A stretch of DNA of 64,000 nucleotides from positions 620,001-684,000 of the forward strand of contig CAVOQE010000009.1 of NCBI GenBank assembly GCA_963698275.1, in the 5' to 3' direction. This stretch comes from Anderseniella sp963698275. Its GTDB lineage: Bacteria; Pseudomonadota; Alphaproteobacteria; Rhizobiales; Aestuariivirgaceae. Position 1 is the stretch's first letter. Every line of letters begins with the position of its first letter. Both the position numbers and the translations under genes were made by a program. This document shows, in pieces, positions 44,182 to 52,785 of the stretch. The notes under the pieces are model-generated. The model was given only the letters and a program-made list of their open reading frames with translations, was not told where the DNA came from and searched no databases.

Positions 44182-44194
44182 AAACTCGTAAAAT

Positions 44195-44515
44195 CGTCAT
44201 TCCAGCGAAGGCTCACTGCTATCCGGAAAGTTGTCGACACTGGAATCCAAGTTCGTTGTTTTTGGAAAAATGTCATCCCCGGCCACCGTGCCGGGGATCC
44301 ATGGTGGGTTGCCGCATGCCGATACGGATGAGCCATAGACAGGGCTTGGACCTTCATCGCACTGTCGTTATTCCCACGAAAGTGGGAATCCAATCCACGC
44401 CGGATACACTTGCCGATCTGGCATTAGATCCCCGTTTTCACGGGGATGACGGCAGTGGGTGCTGGAGAAACGACGATAAAACCTAACCGCCGTTCGACCG
44501 TCATTTTCGCGAAAG
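44195..44515. repeat. REP-like hairpin array
   Basis: At least four palindromic units are packed in about 320 bases: one beginning CGTCATTCCAGCGAAGG (44195) with its partner TGGAATCCA (44241); CCCCGGC/GCCGGGG (44277-44296); ATTCCCAC-GAAA-GTGGGAAT (44370-44389, perfect); ATCCCCGT-TTTC-ACGGGGAT (44428-44447, perfect); and a final half unit CGTCATTTTCGCGAAAGC. These resemble the GTCATTCC...GGAATCC and GTCATCCCCG...CGGGGATCC repeats widespread between convergent genes in proteobacteria. They sit between a plus- and a minus-strand gene end. Confidence 0.75.
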
Positions 44516-44522
44516 CTCATTG

Positions 44523-44543
44523 CTGTCAGGCGATCCCGGCTAG
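44523..44543 (+). repeat. Right copy of 21-bp direct repeat
   Basis: CTGTCAGGCGATCCCGGCTAG repeats the secreted-protein gene's terminal bases, 17 bases from the M3 peptidase stop. Confidence 0.7.
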
Positions 44544-44559
44544 CGGAACTGGTGCCGCG

Positions 44560-46620
44560 TCAAGCCGCCAGCCCGCGCTTGCGCAGCATTGCATCTGCCG
44601 TCGGCATCTGCCCGCGAAACGCGGTGTAGGCCGCTTCCGGGTCAACGGTATCTCCGGATGAGTAGATATGCTGCTCCAGGCGTTTTGCCAGGGCCGGATC
44701 AAACGGGTTGCTTGCCTCTTCAAATGCGTTGAACGCATCTGCATCCAGCACTTCCGACCACATATAGCTGTAATAGCCCGCCGCATAGCCGTCGCCGTAG
44801 AAAACATGCAGGAAATGCGGTGTGCGGTGCCGCATGATGATGGCGTCCGGCATGCCGAGCTCCGCCAGAACATCTGCTTCAAATCCAAGCGGATCCTGGC
44901 TTGCTTCGCCATCGCCGGACGCCTGGTGGAAGCGCATGTCGACAATGGCCGATGAGGTATATTCAATCGCATCAAATCCGGAATTGAACGTGCGGGCGGC
45001 CAGCACCTTGTCCAGCAGTTCCTGTGGCATTGGTTCGCCGGTTTCCACGTGAACTGCATGTTTCTCCAGGATCTCGGGCACCGTCAGCCAGTGCTCATAC
45101 AATTGCGACGGCAGTTCAACAAAGTCCCGCGAGACCGATGTGCCCGAAACCGACGGATGGGTCACATCAGACAACATCCCGTGCAAAGCGTGACCGAACT
45201 CGTGAAACAGCGTCCGCGCATCATCGAGCGACAACAGGGCCGGAGCTCCCTTTGCCGGTTTGGCAAAGTTCATCACATTGAACACGATCGGAATCTGGCC
45301 ACCGGCCAGCTTGTGCTGTTTCTGCAACAGGCTCATCCAGGCACCTGACCGCTTCGATGATCGGGCAAAGTAATCGCCAATGAACACCGCGCTGATTTCG
45401 CCTGAGCGGTTGCGCACCTCAAACACCCGGGCATCCGGGTGTGGGCCTGCCACGTCAGCAAGCTCGGTAAACGACAGCCCGAACAGCCGCCCGGCCACGT
45501 CAAACGCCGCCTTGATCATGTTTTCCAGTTGCAGATACGGTTTGACCACGGCTTCATCCAGGTCGAACTCCCGTTGCCGCAGTTTTGCCGTGTAATAGCG
45601 CCAGTCAGAGGCCTTCAGCGGCTCGTTGTGACCTTCGGCGACAGCAATTTCTGCAAGCAGTGCCGCGTGGTCTGCCGCACTGGCCTTTGCTGCCGGCCAC
45701 ACCTTGCCGAGCAGGTCTTCCACGGCCTCAGGGCGCTTGGCCATGGTGCCGTCAAGTTTCAGCGCCGCGAAGCTCTCATAGCCGAGCAGCCGGGCCTTCT
45801 CGTCCCGCAATTTCAGGGTCTCAGCGACAATTTCGGCATTGTCGCTGTCGCCGCCGTTCTGGCCGCGGGCGGCCCAGGCATCGAAAGCAACCTGGCGCAA
45901 GTCAGGCCGCGACGAGGATACCAGGAACGGTTCAATGATCGACCGTGACAGGGTGACCACATGCTTGCCGTCATGGCCGCGCTGGGCGGCGGCTTCTGCC
46001 ATGGCGGCAATCAGGCTGCCCGGCAATCCGGCCAGGTCATCCTGATTCTCCAGAACCAGTATCCAGTCTTTCTCATCAGCCAGCACGTTCTGGCCGAACT
46101 GCGCCGCCAGCGCCGCCAGCCGCTGATCGATCCCGGCAAGTTGCTGCTTTTCAGCCGCAGCCAGTTTTGCGCCCTGCTTCACGAAACTCTTGTAGTGCTG
46201 TTCCAGCACCCTGATCTGTTCGGACGAAAGCCCGGCTTCCTTGCGGGCCTCATGCAGCGCTTCAATCCGGGCAAACAGCGCGCCGTTCATGAATATGGCC
46301 GACTGGTGTTTTGCCAGCTTCGGACCAATTTCGCGTTCCAGTGCCTGGATCGCCGGTGTGCTGTCCGTGCCTGCCCGATTCCAGAACAATGCCTGTACTT
46401 TACGCAAGACCTTGCCGGACAGCTCCAGTGCAACAACCGTATTGTCAAAATCCGCCGGTTGCGGGTTATCGGCGATTGCCTCAATCTCGGCCAGGTGAAG
46501 CGCCATGGCCGGAGTAAACGCAGGCTTGAAATCAGCATCCTCGATGGCACGGAAAGCAGGCAGGCCGTGAACGCCGTCCCAGTTCACCAGCGCCGGTTTG
46601 ATGTCCTGTTCGTTTGCCAT
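44560..46620 (-). CDS. M3 family metallopeptidase (oligopeptidase A/Dcp-like)
   Basis: A 686-residue cytosolic zinc peptidase of the M3 family. The zinc motif HEFGHALHG with downstream Glu is intact, preceded by LLSLDDARTLF and followed by SGTSVSRDFVELPSQLYEHWL, which is the standard M3 order. Such enzymes degrade short peptides, including cleaved signal peptides. Whether it is PrlC- or Dcp-type cannot be settled. The ATG at 46620 lies 138 bases from the typA stop, behind a terminator. Confidence 0.93.
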   Translation of the reverse strand: MANEQDIKPALVNWDGVHGLPAFRAIEDADFKPAFTPAMALHLAEIEAIADNPQPADFDNTVVALELSGKVLRKVQALFWNRAGTDSTPAIQALEREIGPKLAKHQSAIFMNGALFARIEALHEARKEAGLSSEQIRVLEQHYKSFVKQGAKLAAAEKQQLAGIDQRLAALAAQFGQNVLADEKDWILVLENQDDLAGLPGSLIAAMAEAAAQRGHDGKHVVTLSRSIIEPFLVSSSRPDLRQVAFDAWAARGQNGGDSDNAEIVAETLKLRDEKARLLGYESFAALKLDGTMAKRPEAVEDLLGKVWPAAKASAADHAALLAEIAVAEGHNEPLKASDWRYYTAKLRQREFDLDEAVVKPYLQLENMIKAAFDVAGRLFGLSFTELADVAGPHPDARVFEVRNRSGEISAVFIGDYFARSSKRSGAWMSLLQKQHKLAGGQIPIVFNVMNFAKPAKGAPALLSLDDARTLFHEFGHALHGMLSDVTHPSVSGTSVSRDFVELPSQLYEHWLTVPEILEKHAVHVETGEPMPQELLDKVLAARTFNSGFDAIEYTSSAIVDMRFHQASGDGEASQDPLGFEADVLAELGMPDAIIMRHRTPHFLHVFYGDGYAAGYYSYMWSEVLDADAFNAFEEASNPFDPALAKRLEQHIYSSGDTVDPEAAYTAFRGQMPTADAMLRKRGLAA

Positions 46621-46672
46621 GATCGAGAAGCCTTGCTGTTATTGGTTGGACCGCGATTGTTGTGATCAGCTT

Positions 46673-46724
46673 GATAAAAAAATTACCCCGATCATCACAT
46701 CACATATGTGAAGGATGATCGGGG
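46673..46724 (-). terminator. Terminator after typA
   Basis: On the minus strand CCCCGATCATC (46714-46724) pairs perfectly with GATGATCGGGG (46686-46696), 11 bp, followed by TAATTTTTTT. It separates typA from the M3 peptidase gene downstream. A run of A's (CAAAA) on the other side makes it weakly bidirectional. Confidence 0.85.
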
Positions 46725-46759
46725 CAAAATCGTGTAAACGGATGATCTGATTGCTGACC

Positions 46760-48586
46760 TTAAGCGCTTAGCGCTTCATCACCGCGCCGTGATGCCCGCT
46801 TGCGTTCATGCACATCAAGGATGGCCTTGCGCAGCCGGATCGACTTCGGCGTGACCTCTACCAGTTCATCATCGGTAATGTAGCTCAGGGCCTTTTCAAG
46901 CGTCATGCGGATCGGCGGGGTCAGCAACACTGCATCGTCCTTGCCGGACGCCCGCATATTGGTCAGCTGCTTGGCCTTCAGCACATTGATCTCAAGATCA
47001 TTGCCGCGTGTGTGCTCCCCGACAATCATGCCATTATAGACCTTCATGCCCGGCTCCACGAACATCGGCCCGCGATCTTCCAGTTTCCACAAGGCGTAAG
47101 CCACCGCTTCACCATCGCCAGTGGACAACAGGACACCGGTATGTCGCGACGGGATGACCCCCATATGCGATGCATAGTCATGGAACAGCCGGTTCATGAT
47201 GGCGGTGCCGCGGGTATCGGTCAGAAGTTCGCTCTGATAGCCGATCAGGCCACGGGTTGGCGCATGGAACACCAGCCGCTGGCGTCCAGCGCCTGACGGG
47301 CGCATGTCCTTCAGTTCGGCGCGGCGTTCCGACAGTTTCTGCACGACGGCTCCGGAGAATTCTTCATCGACGTCGATGATGACTTCTTCCACCGGCTCCA
47401 GACGCTGCCCGGTTGCCTCATCCACCTGCATGACCACGCGCGGGCGCCCGACTGTCAGCTCAAAGCCTTCGCGCCGCATGGTCTCGATCAGAATGGCCAG
47501 CTGCAGTTCTCCGCGGCCCGACACTTCATAGGCTTCCCCGTCGAGATCCGTGATCTGCAGCGCCACATTGCCTTCGGCTTCCTTCAGCAGACGGTCACGG
47601 ATGACGCGGCTTTGCACCTTGTCGCCTTCCTTGCCGGCCAGCGGTCCGTCATTGACGCGGAACGTCATCGACAGTGTCGGCGGATCGATCGGCTGTGCGG
47701 CAATCGCTTCGGTCACGTCCGGGGCGCACAGTGTATCTGCCACGGTCGCCTTGGACAGACCGGCCAGTGCAACAATGTCACCGGCTTCGGCTTCGTCAAC
47801 CGGGATTCTTTCGAGCCCCCGGAACGCCAGCACTTTTGATACGCGGCCCTGCTCCACCAGCTTGCCGTCACGGTCCAGCGCCTTGATCGATTGGTTGGGT
47901 TTCACCGTACCCGACCGGATGCGGCCGGTGAGAATGCGGCCCAGATAGGGATTGGCCTCGATGGTCGTGGACAGCATGCGGAACGGCCCGTCTTCGACAA
48001 CGGGTTCCGGCACATGCTTCACCACCAGGTCAAGCAGCTGGGCCATGTCGTCCTTGGGGCCTTCCGGCGAAAGCGCCATCCAGCCCTGTTTGGCGGACCC
48101 GTACAGAATCGGAAAATCAAGCTGGTCATTGTCGGCGTCCAGGGCTGCAAACAGGTCGAAGACCTCATTGATCACTTCCTGGTGGCGCTCTTCATCCTTG
48201 TCGATCTTGTTGATCGCCACGATCGGGCGCAGGCCGATCTTCAGGGCCTTCTGCAGCACAAACTTGGTTTGCGGCATCGGGCCTTCGGCAGCGTCAACCA
48301 GCAGGATGGCACCATCGACCATGTTCAGGATGCGCTCCACTTCGCCGCCGAAGTCGGCATGGCCCGGCGTATCGACAATGTTGATGCGATCACCGCGCCA
48401 GTCGACCGAGGTGACCTTGGCAAGAATGGTGATGCCGCGCTCACGCTCCAGGTCATTGGAATCCATGGCGCGGTCAGCCATGCGCGCGTTGTCACGCATG
48501 GTACCCGACTGCGCAAGCAGCCGGTCGATCAGTGTGGTCTTGCCATGATCGACGTGCGCGATGATGGCGATGTTTCTAAGAGACAT
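46760..48586 (-). CDS. typA: Translational GTPase TypA/BipA
   Basis: TypA is a ribosome-binding GTPase that helps 50S assembly at low temperature and under stress. The 608-residue product has G1 AHVDHGKTTLIDRLL, the switch-I region ERGITILAK, G3 DTPGHADFGGEV and G4 NKIDKDEER, followed by EF-G-like domains and the TypA-specific C-terminus with EVTPKSIRLRK. The ATG at 48586 begins SLRNIAIIAHVDHG; the in-frame extension to 48679 is unconserved. It follows argG on the same strand. Confidence 0.95.
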   Translation of the reverse strand: MSLRNIAIIAHVDHGKTTLIDRLLAQSGTMRDNARMADRAMDSNDLERERGITILAKVTSVDWRGDRINIVDTPGHADFGGEVERILNMVDGAILLVDAAEGPMPQTKFVLQKALKIGLRPIVAINKIDKDEERHQEVINEVFDLFAALDADNDQLDFPILYGSAKQGWMALSPEGPKDDMAQLLDLVVKHVPEPVVEDGPFRMLSTTIEANPYLGRILTGRIRSGTVKPNQSIKALDRDGKLVEQGRVSKVLAFRGLERIPVDEAEAGDIVALAGLSKATVADTLCAPDVTEAIAAQPIDPPTLSMTFRVNDGPLAGKEGDKVQSRVIRDRLLKEAEGNVALQITDLDGEAYEVSGRGELQLAILIETMRREGFELTVGRPRVVMQVDEATGQRLEPVEEVIIDVDEEFSGAVVQKLSERRAELKDMRPSGAGRQRLVFHAPTRGLIGYQSELLTDTRGTAIMNRLFHDYASHMGVIPSRHTGVLLSTGDGEAVAYALWKLEDRGPMFVEPGMKVYNGMIVGEHTRGNDLEINVLKAKQLTNMRASGKDDAVLLTPPIRMTLEKALSYITDDELVEVTPKSIRLRKAILDVHERKRASRRGDEALSA

Positions 48587-48703
48587 AGCGTTTCCGGACT
48601 TGAAAATCGGTTGAGTTGACCGCGCGTGTAACACAGCAATCACTGGCGCGGAATGCGCATATTGAAGCGGACAGTTCAACCGCTGTTTCAGGATAGACTG
48701 TAT

Positions 48704-49933
48704 CTAGGTGTTGCGTTTGCGTGCTGCAAGGGTGCGCAGGCGCAGTGCGTTGAGCCGGATGAAGCCTTCGGCATCCTTCTGGTCATAGGCGCCGCGGTCG
48801 TCTTCGAAGGTCACCAGTTCGTCCGAATAAAGCGACTTCGGAGATGCGCGTCCGATAACTATGACATTGCCCTTGTACAGTTTCAGCCGGACCGTGCCCT
48901 CCACATGTTCCTGGCTCTTGTCGATCAGCGCCTGCAGCATTTCGCGTTCCGGTGCAAACCAGAAGCCGTTATAGATCATCTTGGCATATTGCGGCATCAG
49001 GCTGTCTTTCAGGTGCGCCGCCTCGCGATCCAGCGTGAGGGATTCCATGGCGCGATGCGCTGCCAGCAGGATGGTGCCGCCCGGTGTTTCATAAATCCCG
49101 CGCGACTTCATGCCGACAAACCGGTTTTCGACCAGGTCAAGCCGGCCAATGCCATTGTCGCGGCCCAGATCATTGAGGGCCGCCAGCAGCGTGGCCGGAG
49201 ACAGTGCCTTGCCGTCTATGGCAACCGCATCACCCTTCATGAAGCCGATTTCGATGATGGTGGACGCGTCCGGCGCGTCCTGCGGACTGACGGTGCGCTG
49301 GAACACGTACTCGGGTGGCTCCTCATTGGGATCTTCGAGCACTTTACCTTCCGAGGATGAATGCAGCAGATTGGCGTCCACTGAAAACGGCGCTTCGCCC
49401 TGCTTGTCCTTCGGCACCGGAATCTGGTTCAACTCGGCAAAGTTGATCAGGTCGGTGCGTGACTTGAACGACCATTCACGCCACGGCGCTATCACCTTGA
49501 TATCCGGGTTAAGCGCGTAAGCCGCAAGTTCGAACCTGACCTGGTCATTGCCCTTGCCGGTAGCGCCATGGGCAATGGCGTCAGCACCGGTCTCGGCGGC
49601 AATCTCCACCAGCCGTTTTGTGATCAGCGGCCGGGCTATGGACGTGCCGAGCAGATAGGTTCCTTCATAAACGGCGTTGGCCCGGAACATCGGGAATACG
49701 AAATCGCGGACGAACTCTTCACGGACATCTTCGATGTAGATTTCCTTGATGCCCATCATCTCGGCCTTGGCCCGTGCCGGTTCCAGCTCCTCACCTTGTC
49801 CCAGGTCGGCGGTAAACGTCACCACCTCGGCATCCAGTTCGGTTTCCAGCCACTTCAGGATGATGGACGTATCAAGGCCGCCGGAATAGGCCAGCACAAC
49901 CTTCTTGACCGAGCCCTTGCTGCCCATTGCCAT
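48704..49933 (-). CDS. argG: Argininosuccinate synthase
   Basis: ArgG joins citrulline and aspartate with ATP in arginine synthesis. The 409-residue protein has the ATP pyrophosphatase loop VVLAYSGGLDTSIILKW, AHGATGKGNDQVRFE, and EIGFMKGDAVAIDG further on; length is normal. The start is ATG 49933 or the third codon. It is probably monocistronic, with a 117-base gap before typA. Confidence 0.96.
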   Translation of the reverse strand: MAMGSKGSVKKVVLAYSGGLDTSIILKWLETELDAEVVTFTADLGQGEELEPARAKAEMMGIKEIYIEDVREEFVRDFVFPMFRANAVYEGTYLLGTSIARPLITKRLVEIAAETGADAIAHGATGKGNDQVRFELAAYALNPDIKVIAPWREWSFKSRTDLINFAELNQIPVPKDKQGEAPFSVDANLLHSSSEGKVLEDPNEEPPEYVFQRTVSPQDAPDASTIIEIGFMKGDAVAIDGKALSPATLLAALNDLGRDNGIGRLDLVENRFVGMKSRGIYETPGGTILLAAHRAMESLTLDREAAHLKDSLMPQYAKMIYNGFWFAPEREMLQALIDKSQEHVEGTVRLKLYKGNVIVIGRASPKSLYSDELVTFEDDRGAYDQKDAEGFIRLNALRLRTLAARKRNT

Positions 49934-50018
49934 TCTCTCCTGTCGAATTAGATGAAACCTGCGCGGGACCTAGCCCAAGTTGCAACACGCCCGCAAGGGG
50001 GCAGATTGCCCTCAGCGG

Positions 50019-50204
50019 CTAGAAATCGCTGGTGATGCCTTTTTTCTCCCAGTCACCAAACCTTGTCGGTTCCGGCCCGTCGCGGCCGTCAATCTCGACA
50101 GGCAGCTCCTGCGACACAGTCTTCCTGCGTCTTTCACGGGCTTCGGCCAGCGCGCGCCTGGCTGCGTCGCTGAGTGGTGGTTTTTCTGGTGGCTGGTCTG
50201 GCAT
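50019..50204 (-). CDS. DUF1674 protein (succinate dehydrogenase assembly factor 4 type)
   Basis: A 61-residue protein with the diagnostic C-terminus DGRDGPEPTRFGDWEKKGITSDF. Its eukaryotic relative SDHAF4 binds the flavoprotein subunit of succinate dehydrogenase. The ATG at 50204 begins PDQPPEKPPLSDAARRALAEA; upstream in-frame ATGs to 50297 would invade the htpX control region. It is divergent from htpX, the usual arrangement in this bacterial order. Confidence 0.9.
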   Translation of the reverse strand: MPDQPPEKPPLSDAARRALAEARERRRKTVSQELPVEIDGRDGPEPTRFGDWEKKGITSDF

Positions 50205-50327
50205 CACTGACTTTGCATTGAATATTGAATTATGGCGTGTCAGCAAACATATACTGCTCATTATCGGTTTTTGGCAATGTGTCGACGTGTCCGTCACGAA
50301 ACAGCGGGCACGCAGTCAGGTGAAACA

Positions 50328-51284
50328 ATGAACTATATGAAGACAGCCATGTTGCTGGCGGGCATGACGGCCCTGTTTCTCGTCATCGGCTTCATGCTGG
50401 GCGGAGAGACGGGCATGATCATCGCATTCGTGTTCGCAGCAGGTACCAATGTCTATGCCTACTGGAACTCGGACAAGGCTGTGCTGTCGATGCACGGTGC
50501 CGAACCGGCCAGCGAAACACAAAACCCCGAACTGTATGCCATGATCGCCAGGCTGGCCGACAATGCCGGCCTGCCGATGCCCAAGGTCTATGTGATGGAC
50601 AACCCGCAGCCCAACGCGTTTGCCACCGGCCGTAATCCGGAAAATGCCGCGGTTGCTGCCACCACGGGCCTTCTGCAGCAACTCAACTATGATGAGATTG
50701 AAGGCGTGATGGCCCATGAACTGGCACACGTCCAGAACCATGACACGCTGATCATGACGGTCACCGCGACCATCGCCGGCGCCATTTCCATGCTGGCCAA
50801 CTTTGCCATGTTCTTTGGTGGCCGTGACCGCAACAACCCGCTCGGCCTGGTCGGAACAATCGCCATGATGGTGCTGGCCCCGATTGCCGCCATGCTGGTG
50901 CAGATGGCGATCAGCCGGACCCGTGAATACGCTGCCGACAAGCGTGGCGCGGAAATTTGCGGCAAGCCGCAGGCACTGGCTGATGCATTGCGCAAAATCG
51001 CCTCTGGCGCAAAGCGGATCGAAAATGATACTGCAGAAGCAAATCCGGCCACGGCTCACATGTTCATCATCAATCCACTGTCAGGCGCACGTATGGACAA
51101 TCTGTTCTCGACCCACCCCAACACAGACAACCGCATAGAAGCCCTGGAGCAGATGTCGGCTTCAGGCCCTCAGGTTTTTTCTGACGACACACCCGGTGTG
51201 CCGGATGCGTCAGGCTCAGGCCCCTGGTCAAAGGCCGGTCGCGGGTCTGATACCCGCAAGAGGACCAACGGTCCGTGGGGGTAA
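50328..51284 (+). CDS. htpX: Membrane zinc metalloprotease HtpX
   Basis: HtpX (M48 family) degrades misfolded inner-membrane proteins. The 318-residue product has two N-terminal helices (MKTAMLLAGMTALFLVIGFML, TGMIIAFVFAAGTNVYAYW), the zinc motif MAHELAHVQNHD, then two more helices and SRTREYAADKRGAEI, which bears the third zinc ligand. The ATG at 50328 begins NYMKTAMLLAG; an in-frame start at 50232 is unconserved. It overlaps the rsmB-like gene by ten bases. Confidence 0.95.
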   Translation: MNYMKTAMLLAGMTALFLVIGFMLGGETGMIIAFVFAAGTNVYAYWNSDKAVLSMHGAEPASETQNPELYAMIARLADNAGLPMPKVYVMDNPQPNAFATGRNPENAAVAATTGLLQQLNYDEIEGVMAHELAHVQNHDTLIMTVTATIAGAISMLANFAMFFGGRDRNNPLGLVGTIAMMVLAPIAAMLVQMAISRTREYAADKRGAEICGKPQALADALRKIASGAKRIENDTAEANPATAHMFIINPLSGARMDNLFSTHPNTDNRIEALEQMSASGPQVFSDDTPGVPDASGSGPWSKAGRGSDTRKRTNGPWG

Positions 51285-52630
51285 AAAAGAAACAGCGCGC
51301 CCGCAAGTTCACTCCACCGCCCGTTGAAGTGGAAGGCCTCGGTCTTCGTGCCGCCGCCCTCAACGCCGTCTCGCTTGTCCTGTACGAGAGGCGGTTCCTT
51401 GACGATGCGCTCGCCGACAGCCTTGCAGATGTGGACGATCCGCGTGATCGCGCATTTGCGCATGCACTTGCGGCAACCGCGCTGCGCCGGAAAGGACAGA
51501 TCGAAGCTGTCCTGGAACACTATATCGAACAGAAACTGCGCGCCCGCACCGGCAGGGCACCGGTAATCCTGTTGTGCGGCGTGGCCCAGTTGCTGTTCAT
51601 GGAAACCGAACCGCACGCAGCGATCTCGACAAGCGTTGCACTTGCCGCAAGGGACGAAAAAGCCCAGCGGCTCAAGGGCCTGATCAACGCGGTGCTGCGC
51701 AATATCAGCCGCGACCGGGATGCCATCATGGCCGCATTGCCGCCGACCGATGCCAACCTGCCGAAATGGCTGAACACCAGGTTGCGGGCAGATTACGGTC
51801 CTGAAACAACCGCGCAAATCGCCGAGGCCCATACGCTGAAGGCGGATATCGACTTGAGCATCAAGACCGGCGCGCCTGACGAGGAGCTGCAGCCACTGGG
51901 CGTCAAGCTGCCCACCGGGACCGTGCGCTTGACCAACCCTCATCCGGCGGTTCCCGACCTGCCCGGGTTTGCAGACGGAAGCTGGTGGGTACAGGATGTT
52001 GCCGCATCACTGCCGGTCCTGCTGTTTGAGGAATTGCAGGGTAAGACCGCCCTGGACATGTGCAGTGCGCCGGGCGGCAAGACGCTGCAATTGTGTGCAG
52101 AAGGCGCAATTGTCACAGCGCTGGATAGCTCGGCCTTTCGTCTCGAAAAAGTAACCGAAAACCTTGCCCGCACAAAGCTTGAGGCCGATTGCATCGCAGT
52201 TGATGCGCTGGAGTTTGAACCCGACCAGCAGTTTGACGTGATCCTGCTCGATGCGCCGTGTTCAGCCACCGGTACCATACGCCGTCATCCTGACATGCCC
52301 TATGTCAGGGGCAATGACGAGGTGAAACTGCTGCTCGCACTGCAGCGCAAGCTGCTGCGCAAGGCAGCCACATTGCTCAAGCCCGGCGGAACCCTGGTCT
52401 ATGCCGTATGCTCATTGCTTGCCGATGAAGGCCCCAAGCAGGTATCTCAATTCCTGAGCGAGCACGGCGATTTCAAACGACATCCGATCGCGCCCGGCGA
52501 GAAACAGATCACCGCCGATCTCATAAGCAAGGCCGGCGACCTGAGAACACTGCCCCACCACATGATCGGCGATGCCAGCGGTATGGACGGGTTTTTTGCA
52601 GCCCGGATGATCCTCGGCCCAGAAAATTAA
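51275..52630 (+). CDS. rsmB: RsmB/NOP family RNA cytosine methyltransferase
   Basis: A 451-residue 16S rRNA m5C967-type methyltransferase. An N-terminal NusB-like helical domain (residues about 20-160, LNAVSLVLYERRFLDDAL) precedes the methyltransferase domain with SAM loop LDMCSAPGGKTLQL, VILLDAPCSATGTIRRHPD and LVYAVCSLLADEG; the PCS and VCS cysteines are the catalytic pair. The start is GTG at 51275, inside the htpX end. It is followed by heparinase and purH, the customary order in Hyphomicrobiales. Confidence 0.93.
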   Translation: MGVKKKQRARKFTPPPVEVEGLGLRAAALNAVSLVLYERRFLDDALADSLADVDDPRDRAFAHALAATALRRKGQIEAVLEHYIEQKLRARTGRAPVILLCGVAQLLFMETEPHAAISTSVALAARDEKAQRLKGLINAVLRNISRDRDAIMAALPPTDANLPKWLNTRLRADYGPETTAQIAEAHTLKADIDLSIKTGAPDEELQPLGVKLPTGTVRLTNPHPAVPDLPGFADGSWWVQDVAASLPVLLFEELQGKTALDMCSAPGGKTLQLCAEGAIVTALDSSAFRLEKVTENLARTKLEADCIAVDALEFEPDQQFDVILLDAPCSATGTIRRHPDMPYVRGNDEVKLLLALQRKLLRKAATLLKPGGTLVYAVCSLLADEGPKQVSQFLSEHGDFKRHPIAPGEKQITADLISKAGDLRTLPHHMIGDASGMDGFFAARMILGPEN

Positions 52631-52785
52631 CGGATCCTGACCACAAAGCCGCGATCTGACACAGCTTGTTATCAATTCGTTAACGAACTTTGCGCTTCAA
52701 TGTGCACCGAGATCCAGCAGGACAGCACTGCCCCAAAGGCAGCCTGCCGGGAACATGCACACTTCGGAAACCGCGCCCAAGCCCC

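Noticed and set aside
44195..44515. CRISPR-like array
   Set aside because: Units are palindromes of different sequence and irregular spacing; there are no identical direct repeats or cas genes.
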